The notes below the pieces were generated by a model. That model had not been told where the DNA came from. It made no database searches and saw nothing but the letters and a program-made list of their open reading frames with translations. Shown here one piece after another: positions 34,145 through 42,536 of a stretch of 64,000 bases of DNA. The DNA is taken from positions 2,770,501 through 2,834,500 of the forward strand of contig NZ_CP022222.1 of the NCBI RefSeq assembly GCF_009930815.1. The letters run 5' to 3'. This DNA is from Bradyrhizobium sp. CCBAU 051011. GTDB lineage: Bacteria > Pseudomonadota > Alphaproteobacteria > Rhizobiales > Xanthobacteraceae. Positions within the stretch are counted from its first letter, which is position 1. Each line of letters begins with the position of its first letter. A program made the translations under genes and the position numbers.

Positions 34145-35281
34145 ATGGGAGCAAATCTTAGCGGTAAAGCCGTGATTGCCGGCATCGGTGCAACCAGATT
34201 CGGCGCGCTGCCAGGCCGCACGACGATCTCGATGAATGTCGAGGCAATCCGCAAGGCACTGAACGACGCCGGCATTGAGAAGGACGCGGTCGACGCACTT
34301 TACGTGAAGTGTCCGACCTCCAAATTCGAAATGATGTACGGGCAGAAGATTGCTGAAGCGATCGGCCTCCAGCCGAGGATCGGCGGCGTATGGGATTCGG
34401 GCGGCTCGTCCAACGTCATCATGATCTCGCAGGCGATCATGGCCATCGAAGCCGGCCAGTGCGAGATTGCCGTGGTCACCTTTGCCGACAACCCGAAGAC
34501 CGGCTCCGCGGCAAGCTACAGTCACCCGCGCGGCGAAGACGCGCTCTACGGCTGGTTTGGAGTATTGTCTTCCTATGCGATGATCGCGCGCCGTCACATG
34601 GGCGAGCTCGGCACGCCGCGCGAGGCCCTAGGCGCAGTGGCTGTGGCCGCCCGGCGCCATGGAGCGCAAAATCCGATTGCGCAGTTGCGCAAACCGCTCG
34701 CGCTCGACGAGTATATGGACATGCCGCCGATGGTCGCACCATTCTGCCGCGACGATTGCACACTCGTCTCGGACGGCGCAGCCGCCGTCGTGGTGATGAG
34801 TACGGAACGGGCCAGGAAGATGGGCGTGGCGAAACCGGTGCCCGTCCTGGGCTTCGGATTTGGCCAAACGTCGTGGGACGTGACGCAGCGGCCCAACATG
34901 ACTTCGACGCAGGCGAAGGTCGCCGGCGAAACCGCGTTCAAAATGGCAGGCCTGAAGCCCAAGGACATGGACGTCGCGCAAATCTACGACTGTTTCACTA
35001 TTACGGCATTGATGACGCTGGAAGACTACGGCTTCGCCAAGAAAGGGCAGGTCGCCGACTTCGTGAAGGGTGGCAACATCGAAATCGGCGGCGAGCTGCC
35101 GATGAACACGTCGGGCGGACTCCTGTCGGAGACAGGCATGCCGGGCATGCAGCTGATCCACGAGGGCGTCCGGCAGATGCGCGGAGACGCTGCGTTGCAA
35201 GTCAAAGGCGCAAAACATTGCATCATTTCCAACCAGGGAGGAGTGATGCATACCCACGCAGCACTCATTTTGGGACAATGA
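34145..35281 (+). CDS. Thiolase-superfamily protein lacking the nucleophilic cysteine (possible acyl-CoA retro-aldolase)
   Basis: A 378-residue SCP-x/Ltp2-like protein. Where thiolases carry the nucleophile (CAS-type motif) it has VWDSGGSSNVIMIS, without Cys. It keeps features of Ltp2-type aldolases: IYDCFTITALMTLEDYGF with the Tyr, NTSGGLLSETGMPG, and a Gly-rich end ISNQGGVMHTH. With its DUF35 partner (next gene, overlapping by four bases) such proteins cleave beta-hydroxyacyl-CoA by retro-aldol reaction. I infer that here it removes a short acyl-CoA from a side chain hydrated by the preceding enzyme. A condensing role without Cys is unlikely. Confidence 0.85.
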   Translation: MGANLSGKAVIAGIGATRFGALPGRTTISMNVEAIRKALNDAGIEKDAVDALYVKCPTSKFEMMYGQKIAEAIGLQPRIGGVWDSGGSSNVIMISQAIMAIEAGQCEIAVVTFADNPKTGSAASYSHPRGEDALYGWFGVLSSYAMIARRHMGELGTPREALGAVAVAARRHGAQNPIAQLRKPLALDEYMDMPPMVAPFCRDDCTLVSDGAAAVVVMSTERARKMGVAKPVPVLGFGFGQTSWDVTQRPNMTSTQAKVAGETAFKMAGLKPKDMDVAQIYDCFTITALMTLEDYGFAKKGQVADFVKGGNIEIGGELPMNTSGGLLSETGMPGMQLIHEGVRQMRGDAALQVKGAKHCIISNQGGVMHTHAALILGQ

Positions 35282-35706
35282 ATACGGTACAGACGGCCTC
35301 GAAGCCGAAAGCCAGGCTTCCCGACCCGGACATCAACGAGGTCTCGAAGCCTTATTGGGACGCGCTGAAGAAGGGCAAGCTCACGTTCCAGCATTGCCGC
35401 AAGTGCGGCAACAACTGGTTGCCTGCACGGGGCGAATGCCCGAAGTGTCTGGAAGCGGACTGGGCCTGGCACGATGCATCTGGCAAGGCCAAGCTGATCA
35501 GCTGGGTGGTATTCCATCGCGCGTTTCATCCGGCGTTCGAAGACCGCCTGCCATATAACGTGGCGGTGGTCGAACTCGCGGAGGGCCCGCGCATGATCAC
35601 CAACATTGTCGTCGGGGATGCCGAGAAACTCGTCATCGACCAGCCGCTCACCTTCGTGCCCGCCGAGGAACAGGGGCAGGGGATCGCACGATTCAGGCCG
35701 GTATAG
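35278..35706 (+). CDS. DUF35 OB-fold protein with zinc ribbon, partner of the thiolase-like protein
   Basis: A 142-residue protein. The N-terminal helix (PDINEVSKPYWDALKKGKLT) and zinc ribbon QHCRKCGNNWLPARGECPKC (four Cys) precede an OB-fold (LISWVVFHRAFHPAFEDRLP, VVELAEGPRMITNIVVG). DUF35 proteins pair with SCP-x/Ltp2 thiolase-like proteins to form active aldolase or thiolase complexes. The four-base overlap with the partner gene (ATGA at 35278) fits a stable complex. Confidence 0.92.
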   Translation: MNTVQTASKPKARLPDPDINEVSKPYWDALKKGKLTFQHCRKCGNNWLPARGECPKCLEADWAWHDASGKAKLISWVVFHRAFHPAFEDRLPYNVAVVELAEGPRMITNIVVGDAEKLVIDQPLTFVPAEEQGQGIARFRPV

Positions 35707-35819
35707 GCATCAAGGCCGCGAAAGCATCGCTCGTCATCAGGAGCGGCCCGGGGCCGTCAGTGGCAGCGCTGAATCCGCATTAGCTCATTCCTCTCACGAC
35801 TGCAGGCGAAAGGCGTCCA

Positions 35820-37715
35820 ATGCCGGTGCGAGATCTTGCCGATATTCAGAGAATCGAGGCCGAGCCTCTTGCGACGCGGGGCTTGCCGCGAACAACCTAC
35901 GAGGTGTTCGCGGCAAGTGCACAGCGCTGGCCGGACCGCAAGGCGCTGTCGTTCTTTCTGACCGCGGACGCCTATCAGCGTGCTTCGACCTGGACCTACG
36001 CGGAGCTTCTGGCGGAGATAACCCGTTCCGCGAACGCGCTTCACGCCCTCGGCGTCAGTGCAGATCATCCGGTCGCTTATGTGCTGCCGAACCTGCCCGA
36101 AACCCACTTCACGATCTGGGGCGGTGAGGCCGCCGGCGTGGTGCTCGCGGTCAATCCGCTGCTCGAGCCCGATCTGATCGTGGAGATTCTTCGCGTGGCA
36201 AAGGTGCGGGTGCTGGTGACGCTCGCGCCGTTTCCCGGCGCCGAGCTATGGAGCAAGCTGGCGCCGCACCTTTCGGCGCTCTCCGAGCTTCGCGTGGTCG
36301 CGCTGGTCGACGCTGTGACTTATCTTGGAGGCGCCGGGGGGACGGCGGTGGCGGCCGCAGCGGCGAGCGTGCCGGACGCTAAATTCGAGATCGTGGATTT
36401 CCGCGCGGCGATGCAGAGCCAGCCGGCCGATCGCCTGGTTGCGCCGCGGACGATCACGGAACATTCCGTCTCGTCTTACTTCTGCACCGGTGGCACGACA
36501 GGCGCGCCGAAGATCGCGGTGCGCACGCACGGCAACGAGGTCTTTGATGCCTGGGCCGCGGCGCAGGTGTTCGGTGAGCGCGAGGAGCCGCGGACCTATT
36601 TCTGCGGCCTGCCGCTGTTTCACGTCAACGCGCAGCTCGCCACCGGCCTGTTGCCGTGGATGCATGGCCATCACGTGCTGCTCGCCACTCCCGAGGGCTA
36701 CCGCGGCAAGAACCTGATCGCGCGCTTCTGGGAGATCGCGGCGCACTACCGCATTGCGACATTCTCAGGTGTGCCGACGATCTATGCCGCCCTGCTCGAG
36801 GCGCCGATCGGCGACAACGACATCTCCAGCCTCGAATACGCGATCTGCGGCGCGGCGCCGATGCCGGCCAAGCTGATCGAGGCGTTCGAAGTGAAGACCG
36901 GCCTCAAGATTGTCGAGGGCTATGGGCTGACCGAGGGCACTTGCGTCTCCTGCCTCAATCCGCCGGAGGGCAAACGCCGCGCCGGGTCGATCGGCCTGCG
37001 CCTGCCATACCAGCAGATGCGCGCCGTCATCCTCGATGACGCCGGACACTTCCTGCGAATGGTGGACGCCGACGAGGTCGGAACGATCGCCATCACCGGG
37101 CCCAACGTGTTCGCGGGCTATCTCGATCCGCAGCAGAACGCGGATCTGTGGATCGACATTGAAGGCTCGCGCTGGCTCAACACCGGCGATCTCGGGCGAC
37201 AGGATGATTCGGGCTATTTCTGGCTGGCCGGCCGGCGCAAGGAGCTGATCATCAGGGGCGGGCACAACATTGATCCCAAGCTGATCGAGGATGCGCTGTC
37301 CAAACACCCGGCGGTCGCGATGGTGGCCGCCGTCGGCAGCCCCGACGCCTATGCCGGCGAGGTCCCTGTCGCCTATGTACAGCCCAAACCCGGCATTGCC
37401 GTCAGCGACCAGGAATTAATGGAATTCGCCGCGGCCCACGTTCACGAGCGGGCGGCGATTCCAAAGTTCGTGAAGATCATGCCGTCGCTGCCGGTGACCG
37501 GGGTCGGCAAGATCTTCAAGCCGGCCCTGCAGCAACGCGAGATCGAGGCCGCTGTTCGCGTCGAGGCGCAGAATGTGGGCGCAACCATCGTCGACTTGGC
37601 ATTCGAACGCAGCCCCCGGGTGGGACAGGTCGTGCGCGTCCGCGCCGGCGAAGGGACCGAGGCTCTGCGCGCGGCGCTGGAGCGCTATGCCTTCAAGTTC
37701 GAAGTGCAGGACTAG
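35820..37715 (+). CDS. AMP-forming acyl-CoA synthetase
   Basis: A 631-residue ANL-superfamily ligase. It has the P-loop YFCTGGTTGAPKIAVRTHGN, the motifs VEGYGLTEGTCVS and LNTGDLGRQDDSGYFWLAGR, and the C-terminal catalytic Lys in VTGVGKIFKPAL. It is longer than usual: the last ~75 residues after the catalytic Lys form a small acidic/basic extension (ATIVDLAFERSPRVGQVVRV). It should convert an organic acid to its CoA thioester at the expense of ATP. It is the last gene of the cluster, 113 bases after the DUF35 gene. The substrate is probably aromatic or branched, inferred from context. Confidence 0.92.
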   Translation: MPVRDLADIQRIEAEPLATRGLPRTTYEVFAASAQRWPDRKALSFFLTADAYQRASTWTYAELLAEITRSANALHALGVSADHPVAYVLPNLPETHFTIWGGEAAGVVLAVNPLLEPDLIVEILRVAKVRVLVTLAPFPGAELWSKLAPHLSALSELRVVALVDAVTYLGGAGGTAVAAAAASVPDAKFEIVDFRAAMQSQPADRLVAPRTITEHSVSSYFCTGGTTGAPKIAVRTHGNEVFDAWAAAQVFGEREEPRTYFCGLPLFHVNAQLATGLLPWMHGHHVLLATPEGYRGKNLIARFWEIAAHYRIATFSGVPTIYAALLEAPIGDNDISSLEYAICGAAPMPAKLIEAFEVKTGLKIVEGYGLTEGTCVSCLNPPEGKRRAGSIGLRLPYQQMRAVILDDAGHFLRMVDADEVGTIAITGPNVFAGYLDPQQNADLWIDIEGSRWLNTGDLGRQDDSGYFWLAGRRKELIIRGGHNIDPKLIEDALSKHPAVAMVAAVGSPDAYAGEVPVAYVQPKPGIAVSDQELMEFAAAHVHERAAIPKFVKIMPSLPVTGVGKIFKPALQQREIEAAVRVEAQNVGATIVDLAFERSPRVGQVVRVRAGEGTEALRAALERYAFKFEVQD

Positions 37716-37732
37716 CGCTGCGGGCGGCGTGC

Positions 37733-38098
37733 TTGGCGAAGGATCGTACGGTTAGATTGTCCAGAAACTTCGGGAAGGCGGCAAGATGGTGACGAATGCG
37801 ACAGGTACCACCCTGATGTGTCTCGGGCCGAGCAGTAGCTTCGAGGTCCGACCGGTTCTTCGGCGCAAGCCGGCCGCCGGCGAGATCGAGGTCGCCGTCG
37901 CTGCGGCATCGGTCAATCCAATCGATGTGCGGCGTGCGCAAGGCTATGGCCGGCGATTGCTGTCGCTTGTTGGGGCAGGTCGGTTTCCCATGGTACTCGG
38001 CAATGATTTTGCCGGCCCGGTGACGGCGCTCGGCGACATCGACGCGTTCAAGATCGGCGATCGGGTCTATGGCGTGAAGCCGCCATCAGCCGAGGGGA
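37733..38098. repeat. Direct repeat, right copy (~366 bp)
   Basis: This matches 24701-25069, including the region before the ATG (ATCGTACGGTTAGA, then AGAAACTTCGGGAAGG). It ends at CATCAGCCGAGGGG, after which the similarity stops abruptly. Confidence 0.85.
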
Positions 38099-38100
38099 AG
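37786..38100 (+). pseudogene. Truncated copy of the oxidoreductase gene at 24755
   Basis: The first ~105 codons correspond to the start of the 24755-25780 protein (ARRKP-type EVAVAAASVNPIDVRRAQGY and VLGNDFAGPVTALGD recur). The frame then runs into unrelated sequence and stops at 38217. The coenzyme-binding half is missing, so it cannot be functional. It is part of the direct repeat flanking the catabolic block. Confidence 0.88.
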
Positions 38101-38216
38101 GCCGTTCAAAGCCGGCACATGAAAGTGGAGTTAGCGTCGGCGCAGCGCAGAAGACATTCCTGCCAAAGACATTCCAGGAGAGCTGCGTGTTCTTCTGAGG
38201 GAAGAAGTCTCTCGTG

Positions 38217-39012
38217 ATGGGACGTCCGGCGAGCGCCGGTAATCGTCTTCTTACCGCGTTGCCGGCGGGAGACTTCGCGTTGCTCGCCCCTCATCTCCAG
38301 AAGGTGTCGCTTGAGCAGGACGCCGTGGTGATACGAGCGGGAGATCGACGCGACCGTCTTTACTTTCCCCATAGCGGTGCCATCTCCTTCATGCTTGGCC
38401 TTCCGAACGGAGAAACGATCGCAACTGCTGTAATCGGGCGCGAGGGAGCGATCGGCGCATTATCGGTGCTGGGACCCTCTTTCATGTCGTCCGTGACCGC
38501 GGTCGTGCGGGTGGGCGGCACCGCATCGCAAATCTCCGTGTCGCGGTTTCATGCAGCCTACATGGAGAGCGGCGCCATCAGACATGTGGTCGAGGCGCAC
38601 ACGAGGTCGATACTCATGCAGTTCCAGCACGTCTCAGGCTGCAACGGACTGCACTCGGTCGAGGCCCGCATGGCCCGGTGGCTGCTTTACCTGCAAGATC
38701 GAACCGAGCAACAACATCCTATCATTAACGCAGGAGACGTTTGCGCAGTTGCTCGGGGTGCGACGAACGACCGTGACGCACGTGATTGCCAAACTCCGCG
38801 CCTTAGGTGCCATCAGATCCGCTCGGCGGGGCTTGGTCGAAATCGACCGGGCGCGGCTCGAGGAAGCAACCTGTGAATGCTACGACATCATACGCGGTGC
38901 AACCGATCGGATCGTCCCGCATGAAGTCGTGGGGTCGCATCCGCATTTTGACGGCTACGACGACGCTCAAGAAATCGCAATGTTTTCGGGCAAGCGGCGA
39001 CGACCTTCGTAG
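38217..39012 (+). pseudogene. Crp/Fnr-family regulator split by a frameshift
   Basis: From the ATG at 38217 the first ~165 residues form a cyclic-nucleotide-binding-like domain (RAGDRRDRLYFPHSGAISFM, then VGGTASQISVSRFHAAYMES) ending WLLYLQDRTEQQ. The DNA-binding part continues in another frame: ILSLTQETFAQLLGVRRTTV, then THVIAKLRALGAIRSARRGL, ending at 39012. The shift lies near 38705-38725, in a run of CAA/ACA repeats. The protein type is well known in rhizobia. It may be a pseudogene, a sequencing error or programmed slippage. The unshifted frame ends at 38876 with an unrelated tail. Confidence 0.75.
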
Positions 39013-39343
39013 ATGCCTATCAGCGGCCGATCCCCCATGGGGAAGCTCACCCATGAAAAGCTCACCCATGAAGAGTTTGCCTCCGTGCTCACGGTCGGCA
39101 ACGCCCCTGTACATGGCTCTGCGCCCGCGATCCCGGCTGAACATAGTGCCTGATTGATTGCGTTGGGCTACATGGTTCATCTCGAAGGTAGGCTGCGGCT
39201 GACCACGCCCGGCAGAGTGCGGATATATGCTGGACAGCTCGCCAATTGAGGCGGCCGGAGAGGTTCGGGATTGGAACCCCGCCTAAGACAGGCAATCGCG
39301 GATCGCCCCCCAAATCACCCGCGAGAGTAACCGCGTATGGACC

Positions 39344-39372
39344 CCGCCGACTCGACCCGGCGGCTTCTTTTT
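39344..39372 (+). terminator. Terminator-like hairpin 1 of the cluster
   Basis: Stem CCGCCG/CGGCGG with an eight-base loop, followed by CTTCTTTTT. This is the only one of the four hairpins with a clear T tract. Confidence 0.65.
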
Positions 39373-39410
39373 GGGGAGACTGTGGTTCAATCGCGGTCTC
39401 AGAAAAGGAC

Positions 39411-39440
39411 GCCGCCGGTTCGAAATACATGCCCGGCGGC
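39411..39440. other. Hairpin 2 of the cluster
   Basis: An eight-bp stem GCCGCCGG/CCGGCGGC with a 14-base loop, followed by GCTTTAG. It could be a weak terminator or part of a structured RNA. Confidence 0.5.
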
Positions 39441-39515
39441 GCTTTAGTCGCAAACTGGGCCACTCAAATCCCCAGTATCCGATTAAGAGCAATGTCTATG
39501 CCAAGCTTCGAAGAA

Positions 39516-39551
39516 CGGCCCCAGTACTCTGGGAGGAGATAGCCGGGGCCG
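39516..39551. other. Hairpin 3 of the cluster, related to hairpin 4
   Basis: Stem CGGCCCC/GGGGCCG around a 22-base loop AGTACTCTGGGAGG... The stem sequence and the loop pattern recur in hairpin 4. Confidence 0.55.
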
Positions 39552-39629
39552 CCACTTTCTCCCGGTTCGTCTCCACGATCCCCCGGGAGCATGGAATCGA
39601 CTCTCAGCAACGCTGCAGGTTCCTGAGAG

Positions 39630-39664
39630 CGGCCCCAGACTGCTGGAAAGAAAGGCTGGGGCCG
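39630..39664. other. Hairpin 4 of the cluster, related to hairpin 3
   Basis: A nine-bp stem CGGCCCCAG/CTGGGGCCG with loop ACTGCTGGAAAGAAAGG. Compared with hairpin 3 the arms are the same and the loop has the same CTGG-then-purine pattern, so one is probably a duplicate of the other. Confidence 0.6.
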
Positions 39665-39792
39665 TCATTCCAATGCGTGCCCAAGGGCGCAAGGCCGTCG
39701 TCATAAATCCGTAATTTTACGGCATCGAACCTTCCGCCGGTTCCAGTACTTGGACATCGTGGAGAAACTCGGGCAAATTGTAGGGATGCGTA

Positions 39793-40008
39793 ATGACGGG
39801 ACACACACAGTTGGCGGTAACACCGCGCGACCGGTTCCTAGAAGCGGCGCAAAAGGAACTGATTGCCTTTGAGCGTCGAGAACGCGAATTTCGTAGGAAG
39901 AAAAGCAAGAGCGGGCGGCGCAACTACAGCTTCCCGCCAACGAGCGAAGCTTACTTTCCTCCCGCGAAGTCATTGGGGAAGGGAAGTAACAAGGCTATCC
40001 AGATTTGA
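39793..40008 (+). CDS. Possible small basic protein
   Basis: A 71-residue open frame, strongly charged (RFLEAAQKELIAFERREREF, then RRKKSKSGRRNYSFPPTSEA). The ribosome site is weak (GTAGGG). Its end overlaps the convergent gene at 39970 by 39 bases. The amino acid make-up is reasonable for a nucleic-acid-binding protein, but I recognise no family. Confidence 0.4.
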   Translation: MTGHTQLAVTPRDRFLEAAQKELIAFERREREFRRKKSKSGRRNYSFPPTSEAYFPPAKSLGKGSNKAIQI

Positions 40009-40137
40009 TTGCTCTTCGATCAAGCGCTTTTCGACGAACTGTCTCTCAAGCTCTGTCAGGTTGGTTTGCAATAGATTGCGATAGCGTTGAATATTTCTGC
40101 GATGCGTACGCAAGCGAGCCAACTCTTGGTCAATCAT
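39970..40137 (-). CDS. Short conserved helical protein (55 aa)
   Basis: On the minus strand an ATG at 40137 opens a 55-residue frame: MIDQELARLRTHRRNIQRYR, then NLLQTNLTELERQFVEKRLI, ending SLPQ. AAGGA lies nine bases upstream. The pattern ELxRLRTHRxNIxRYRxLL...L(T/S)xLERxxxExRLxEE is one I recognise as a very common short protein of Bradyrhizobium. It is predicted to be two long amphipathic helices. Function is unknown. Confidence 0.75.
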   Translation of the reverse strand: MIDQELARLRTHRRNIQRYRNLLQTNLTELERQFVEKRLIEEQSNLDSLVTSLPQ

Positions 40138-40291
40138 TTATCGTCATCCTTTGACGAGTGGGGTTTGTTTCCTTTGTTTTGACGCAACGCAGGCCAGAGC
40201 GGAGTATGATCGCTTGGCGGCGTTGGTATTTCCCCGGTCGGCTGCTTAAATGCCGGCTCACTAAGTCTGTCGCAGGTTTGTGACGCTTTGA

Positions 40292-40515
40292 TTACAGCGC
40301 CGTCGTCCGTCGAACAGCTTGCCTCAGTACTGGCCGCTCAGACGTGTGCCTGAATGTCTCGATTTGTCGATCCAGTTGCCATAGCTCCACGTCATGACCA
40401 TTAACAAGCTGCTTTGCCAGCCCGACGGCCTCGCACACGTCGGCGCAACGCAGGTCGACGCGACTTTGGACGTGACCGTCTTCTCCAATGATGTAGGCGC
40501 GATATATTCTTGCAT
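40292..40515 (-). pseudogene. Short conserved protein gene, apparently frameshifted at codon 2
   Basis: On the minus strand one frame reads RIYRAYIIGEDGHVQSRVDL, then RCADVCEAVGLAKQLVNGHD, then VELWQLDRQIETFRH, to a TAA at 40292. This matches a common rhizobial short protein type (YRAYIxxxDGHxxxRxDLxCAD...VELWxxxRxIxxF). The only suitable ATG (40513-40515) is one base out of frame with it, as if one base after the ATG had been lost. Alternatively a non-standard start is used. Confidence 0.6.
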
Positions 40516-40690
40516 GTGTGGTGGCCCTCAGGACGGAGGCTCAAGGCCCTTCGAATTGACCCATGCATCTATATGCGCGGCAGTCTACCCGGTGAACGGA
40601 CATTCTCAGGATAGGCGGGCATGTCCTACAGGTGCCAATTTCGGATGTCCGCGAAATGTCATTTCTTGATCCTCGTAGAGCACCAAAGAA

Positions 40691-40710
40691 AGACCGCCTC
40701 GCGGCGGTCT
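40691..40710 (-). terminator. Terminator of the coiled-coil protein gene
   Basis: A perfect eight-bp stem AGACCGCC/GGCGGTCT with a four-base loop. Read on the minus strand it is followed by TTTCTTT. It lies 25 bases past the stop of the gene ending at 40735. Confidence 0.8.
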
Positions 40711-40734
40711 CTCCGAGTCCAACCAGTGCTTTGA

Positions 40735-41334
40735 TCAAGCAGCTCGCTTGAACGCATCCCGCGCCGCCTCATTGGCGCGATCGAAGGCAGCGCGCGTTTC
40801 CGTCAAAGCTGCCATAAGTGCGGACCATGACTGGGTCCCCGCCTGGTTCAACTTCTCGAGTTTTTTCTCCGCCTCGACTGCATCGGCGTTCATACGCTTC
40901 ACGGCGGCGTCGATATCGCCCCGACGCTCAGAAGCAAATTTTTTGGCCTCGCTGCCAAGTTTGTCGGCCGCTTCGCGCCACGCTTTCAATTGGGCATCGG
41001 CTTGAAGCTTGAACGTCGCCTGCTGGTGCTCGATTTGCTTGCCGAAGCTCTCGACGTATTTCTTGACCTCGGCCTCGAACGAGCGCCAGTCATCCTCTAG
41101 TTTTGCCTTTGCCTGGATCCAGACGGTCTCGTTAGCTTCCGACTGCTTCTTCATGGTGTCCCGGAAGTCATCACGCTGCTTGCGCAGTTCAGCCAGAATC
41201 TTCTCAGCCTTGTCGCGGACATCGGCCTGCACCTCGGCTACCTTGCCTTCAAGCGATGTCACTGCGGCGTCCATTTCATCGAGACGCTCCTTGGCCCAAT
41301 TTATAAAGAAGTGGGGATTGCTTTGCGTCACCAT
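40735..41334 (-). CDS. Coiled-coil protein of unknown function
   Basis: A 199-residue protein. The start is ATG at 41334, eight bases after GAGGAG; an ATG at 41352 lacks a site. Nearly the whole length is charged helix: FFINWAKERLDEMDAAVTSL, then DKAEKILAELRKQRDDFRDT, then KAWREAADKLGSEAKKFASE, ending DRANEAARDAFKRAA. The heptad-like pattern and Ala/Lys/Glu content suggest a long coiled coil or phasin-like bundle. There is no signal peptide or membrane helix, so it is cytoplasmic. A clear terminator follows at 40691. Confidence 0.75.
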   Translation of the reverse strand: MVTQSNPHFFINWAKERLDEMDAAVTSLEGKVAEVQADVRDKAEKILAELRKQRDDFRDTMKKQSEANETVWIQAKAKLEDDWRSFEAEVKKYVESFGKQIEHQQATFKLQADAQLKAWREAADKLGSEAKKFASERRGDIDAAVKRMNADAVEAEKKLEKLNQAGTQSWSALMAALTETRAAFDRANEAARDAFKRAA

Positions 41335-41852
41335 CTGCTTATCTCCTCGCATGCCCCATTTTGCTGATTAACATGCCGCGCCCAACCTGTTTTTGATGCA
41401 AGTCAAACCCAAGAGTGATCCTCGGTCTAACCGGACTCCACCTAAGAAATTGCGAGGTCCGAAATGGCTCAAAAGGCGACCTCGCCGATCCATCTGGGCA
41501 TTAGTCCGCTCTGCCCCCGAAGCCGGACATCCCGGCGTTCGCCAAGCACGTCAGCAACGTGCCGATATTGTTGCAAAAATCGAAAATCGAGCGATCCGGA
41601 AAATCTCACGAAACTTGATCGTTGGACTTCCCTGCTGCTGGCGTCGCTTTCACTACGGAGGTCCGTGATCGATTTTGGATGAAACGACATGGTCCCTCAC
41701 GTCACCGTGCGTAAAACGCATCAGCGGCTCTAAGAATTTTTGTTCGCCACCCCAAAAAGAACTTTTGCAACAATATCTGCCAAGAGCGGACATCGCAGAA
41801 TGGCTGCCGCTCTTCAGTTCAGCGGCTGCGCTTCGAACTTCCAGACGGGACA
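41335..41852. other. Intergenic region made of decayed repeat copies
   Basis: No gene supported. It contains pieces around 41504-41585 and 41755-41810 of a dispersed repeat recognisable by CCGCT...GCGGACAT, and the inverted repeat at 41564-41777. Confidence 0.45.
41564..41777. repeat. Widely spaced inverted repeat
   Basis: GATATTGTTGCAAAA at 41564-41578 is perfectly repeated in inverse orientation at 41763-41777 (TTTTGCAACAATATC). The arms belong to two opposed copies of a dispersed repeat. Confidence 0.7.
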
Positions 41853-42260
41853 TCACGGAAATCTATCGAATTGGGGCAGACCATCGCATATGTCATCCCA
41901 GGGTGCTTTCGAACCCGCGAAAATATGAGCGGTTGGTCGAATAGAAGGACCATCGATCAGGGTTCCCAGCGTAACGTGCAAATAGGCGCCGTTGCGGACC
42001 AGCGAGTAGAGAAGTGAACCGCACCGTTCACAATGAGCGTCATGGTTCGTGCCGCCGCCATACCGCATGACGTGATCGCCACCGCTCACGAATGTGAGGC
42101 GGTCAGATTTTATAGCTGCGAACGGCTTTGCAGCCGCCCCGGTAGCTCGCCTGCAATTGGAACAATGGCAATAGAGTGAGTACTCGAAGCTGTCCGGCAC
42201 CTCATAGGCGACCAAGCCGCATAAGCACGATCCTCTTAGTAGGGTTTGCTCTGTCGCCAT
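41853..42260 (-). CDS. GFA/CENP-V family protein
   Basis: A 135-residue zinc protein. It has the cysteine motifs of glutathione-dependent formaldehyde-activating enzyme relatives: RGSCLCGLVAYEVPDSFEYS, YCHCSNCRRATGAA and HCERCGSLLYSLVR. The C-terminal PTAHIFAGSKAPWDDICDGL is typical. Family members bind two zinc ions; glutathione-dependent formaldehyde activation is shown for only some, so the reaction here is open. It lies alone between repeat-rich gaps. The start is ATG at 42260. Confidence 0.9.
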   Translation of the reverse strand: MATEQTLLRGSCLCGLVAYEVPDSFEYSLYCHCSNCRRATGAAAKPFAAIKSDRLTFVSGGDHVMRYGGGTNHDAHCERCGSLLYSLVRNGAYLHVTLGTLIDGPSIRPTAHIFAGSKAPWDDICDGLPQFDRFP

Positions 42261-42431
42261 GATTGCGAGCCCTTCTTGTTATTCCCAAGGCTGTCCACTT
42301 GGCAAAGACGAGCACAATTCAGACCACTCGGTAAGGCCTCTCATTGAGGGTGCGAAGGGACCTTCTTCGCGCATGCCATGCCGAAGGCCCATGTCTGAAT
42401 TGGGTCATTCGCGTCGGTTTGGCCGCGTACC

Positions 42432-42516
42432 GACGACTTCCGCTCTACCCCTATAAACAGACATCGTTACCGTGCGTCGGCATGTCTCAAATGTGCCAAA
42501 GAGCAGAAGTTTACCC
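42432..42516. repeat. Dispersed intergenic repeat, copy near 42.4 kb
   Basis: CTTCCGCTCTACCCCTATAA, then ACAGACATC, then GTCGGCATGTCTCAAATGTG and CCAAAGAGCAGAAGT. The same order of blocks recurs at 44605-44684. Such elements are common between genes in Bradyrhizobium. Confidence 0.6.
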
Positions 42517-42536
42517 CCAACAGTCCGTACAGCCTG

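Larger units (their letters stand above)
39013..39792. other. Non-coding region with a cluster of hairpins
   Basis: No plausible protein gene lies in these 780 bases. Four strong hairpins lie between 39344 and 39664 and are listed separately. Confidence 0.5.
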
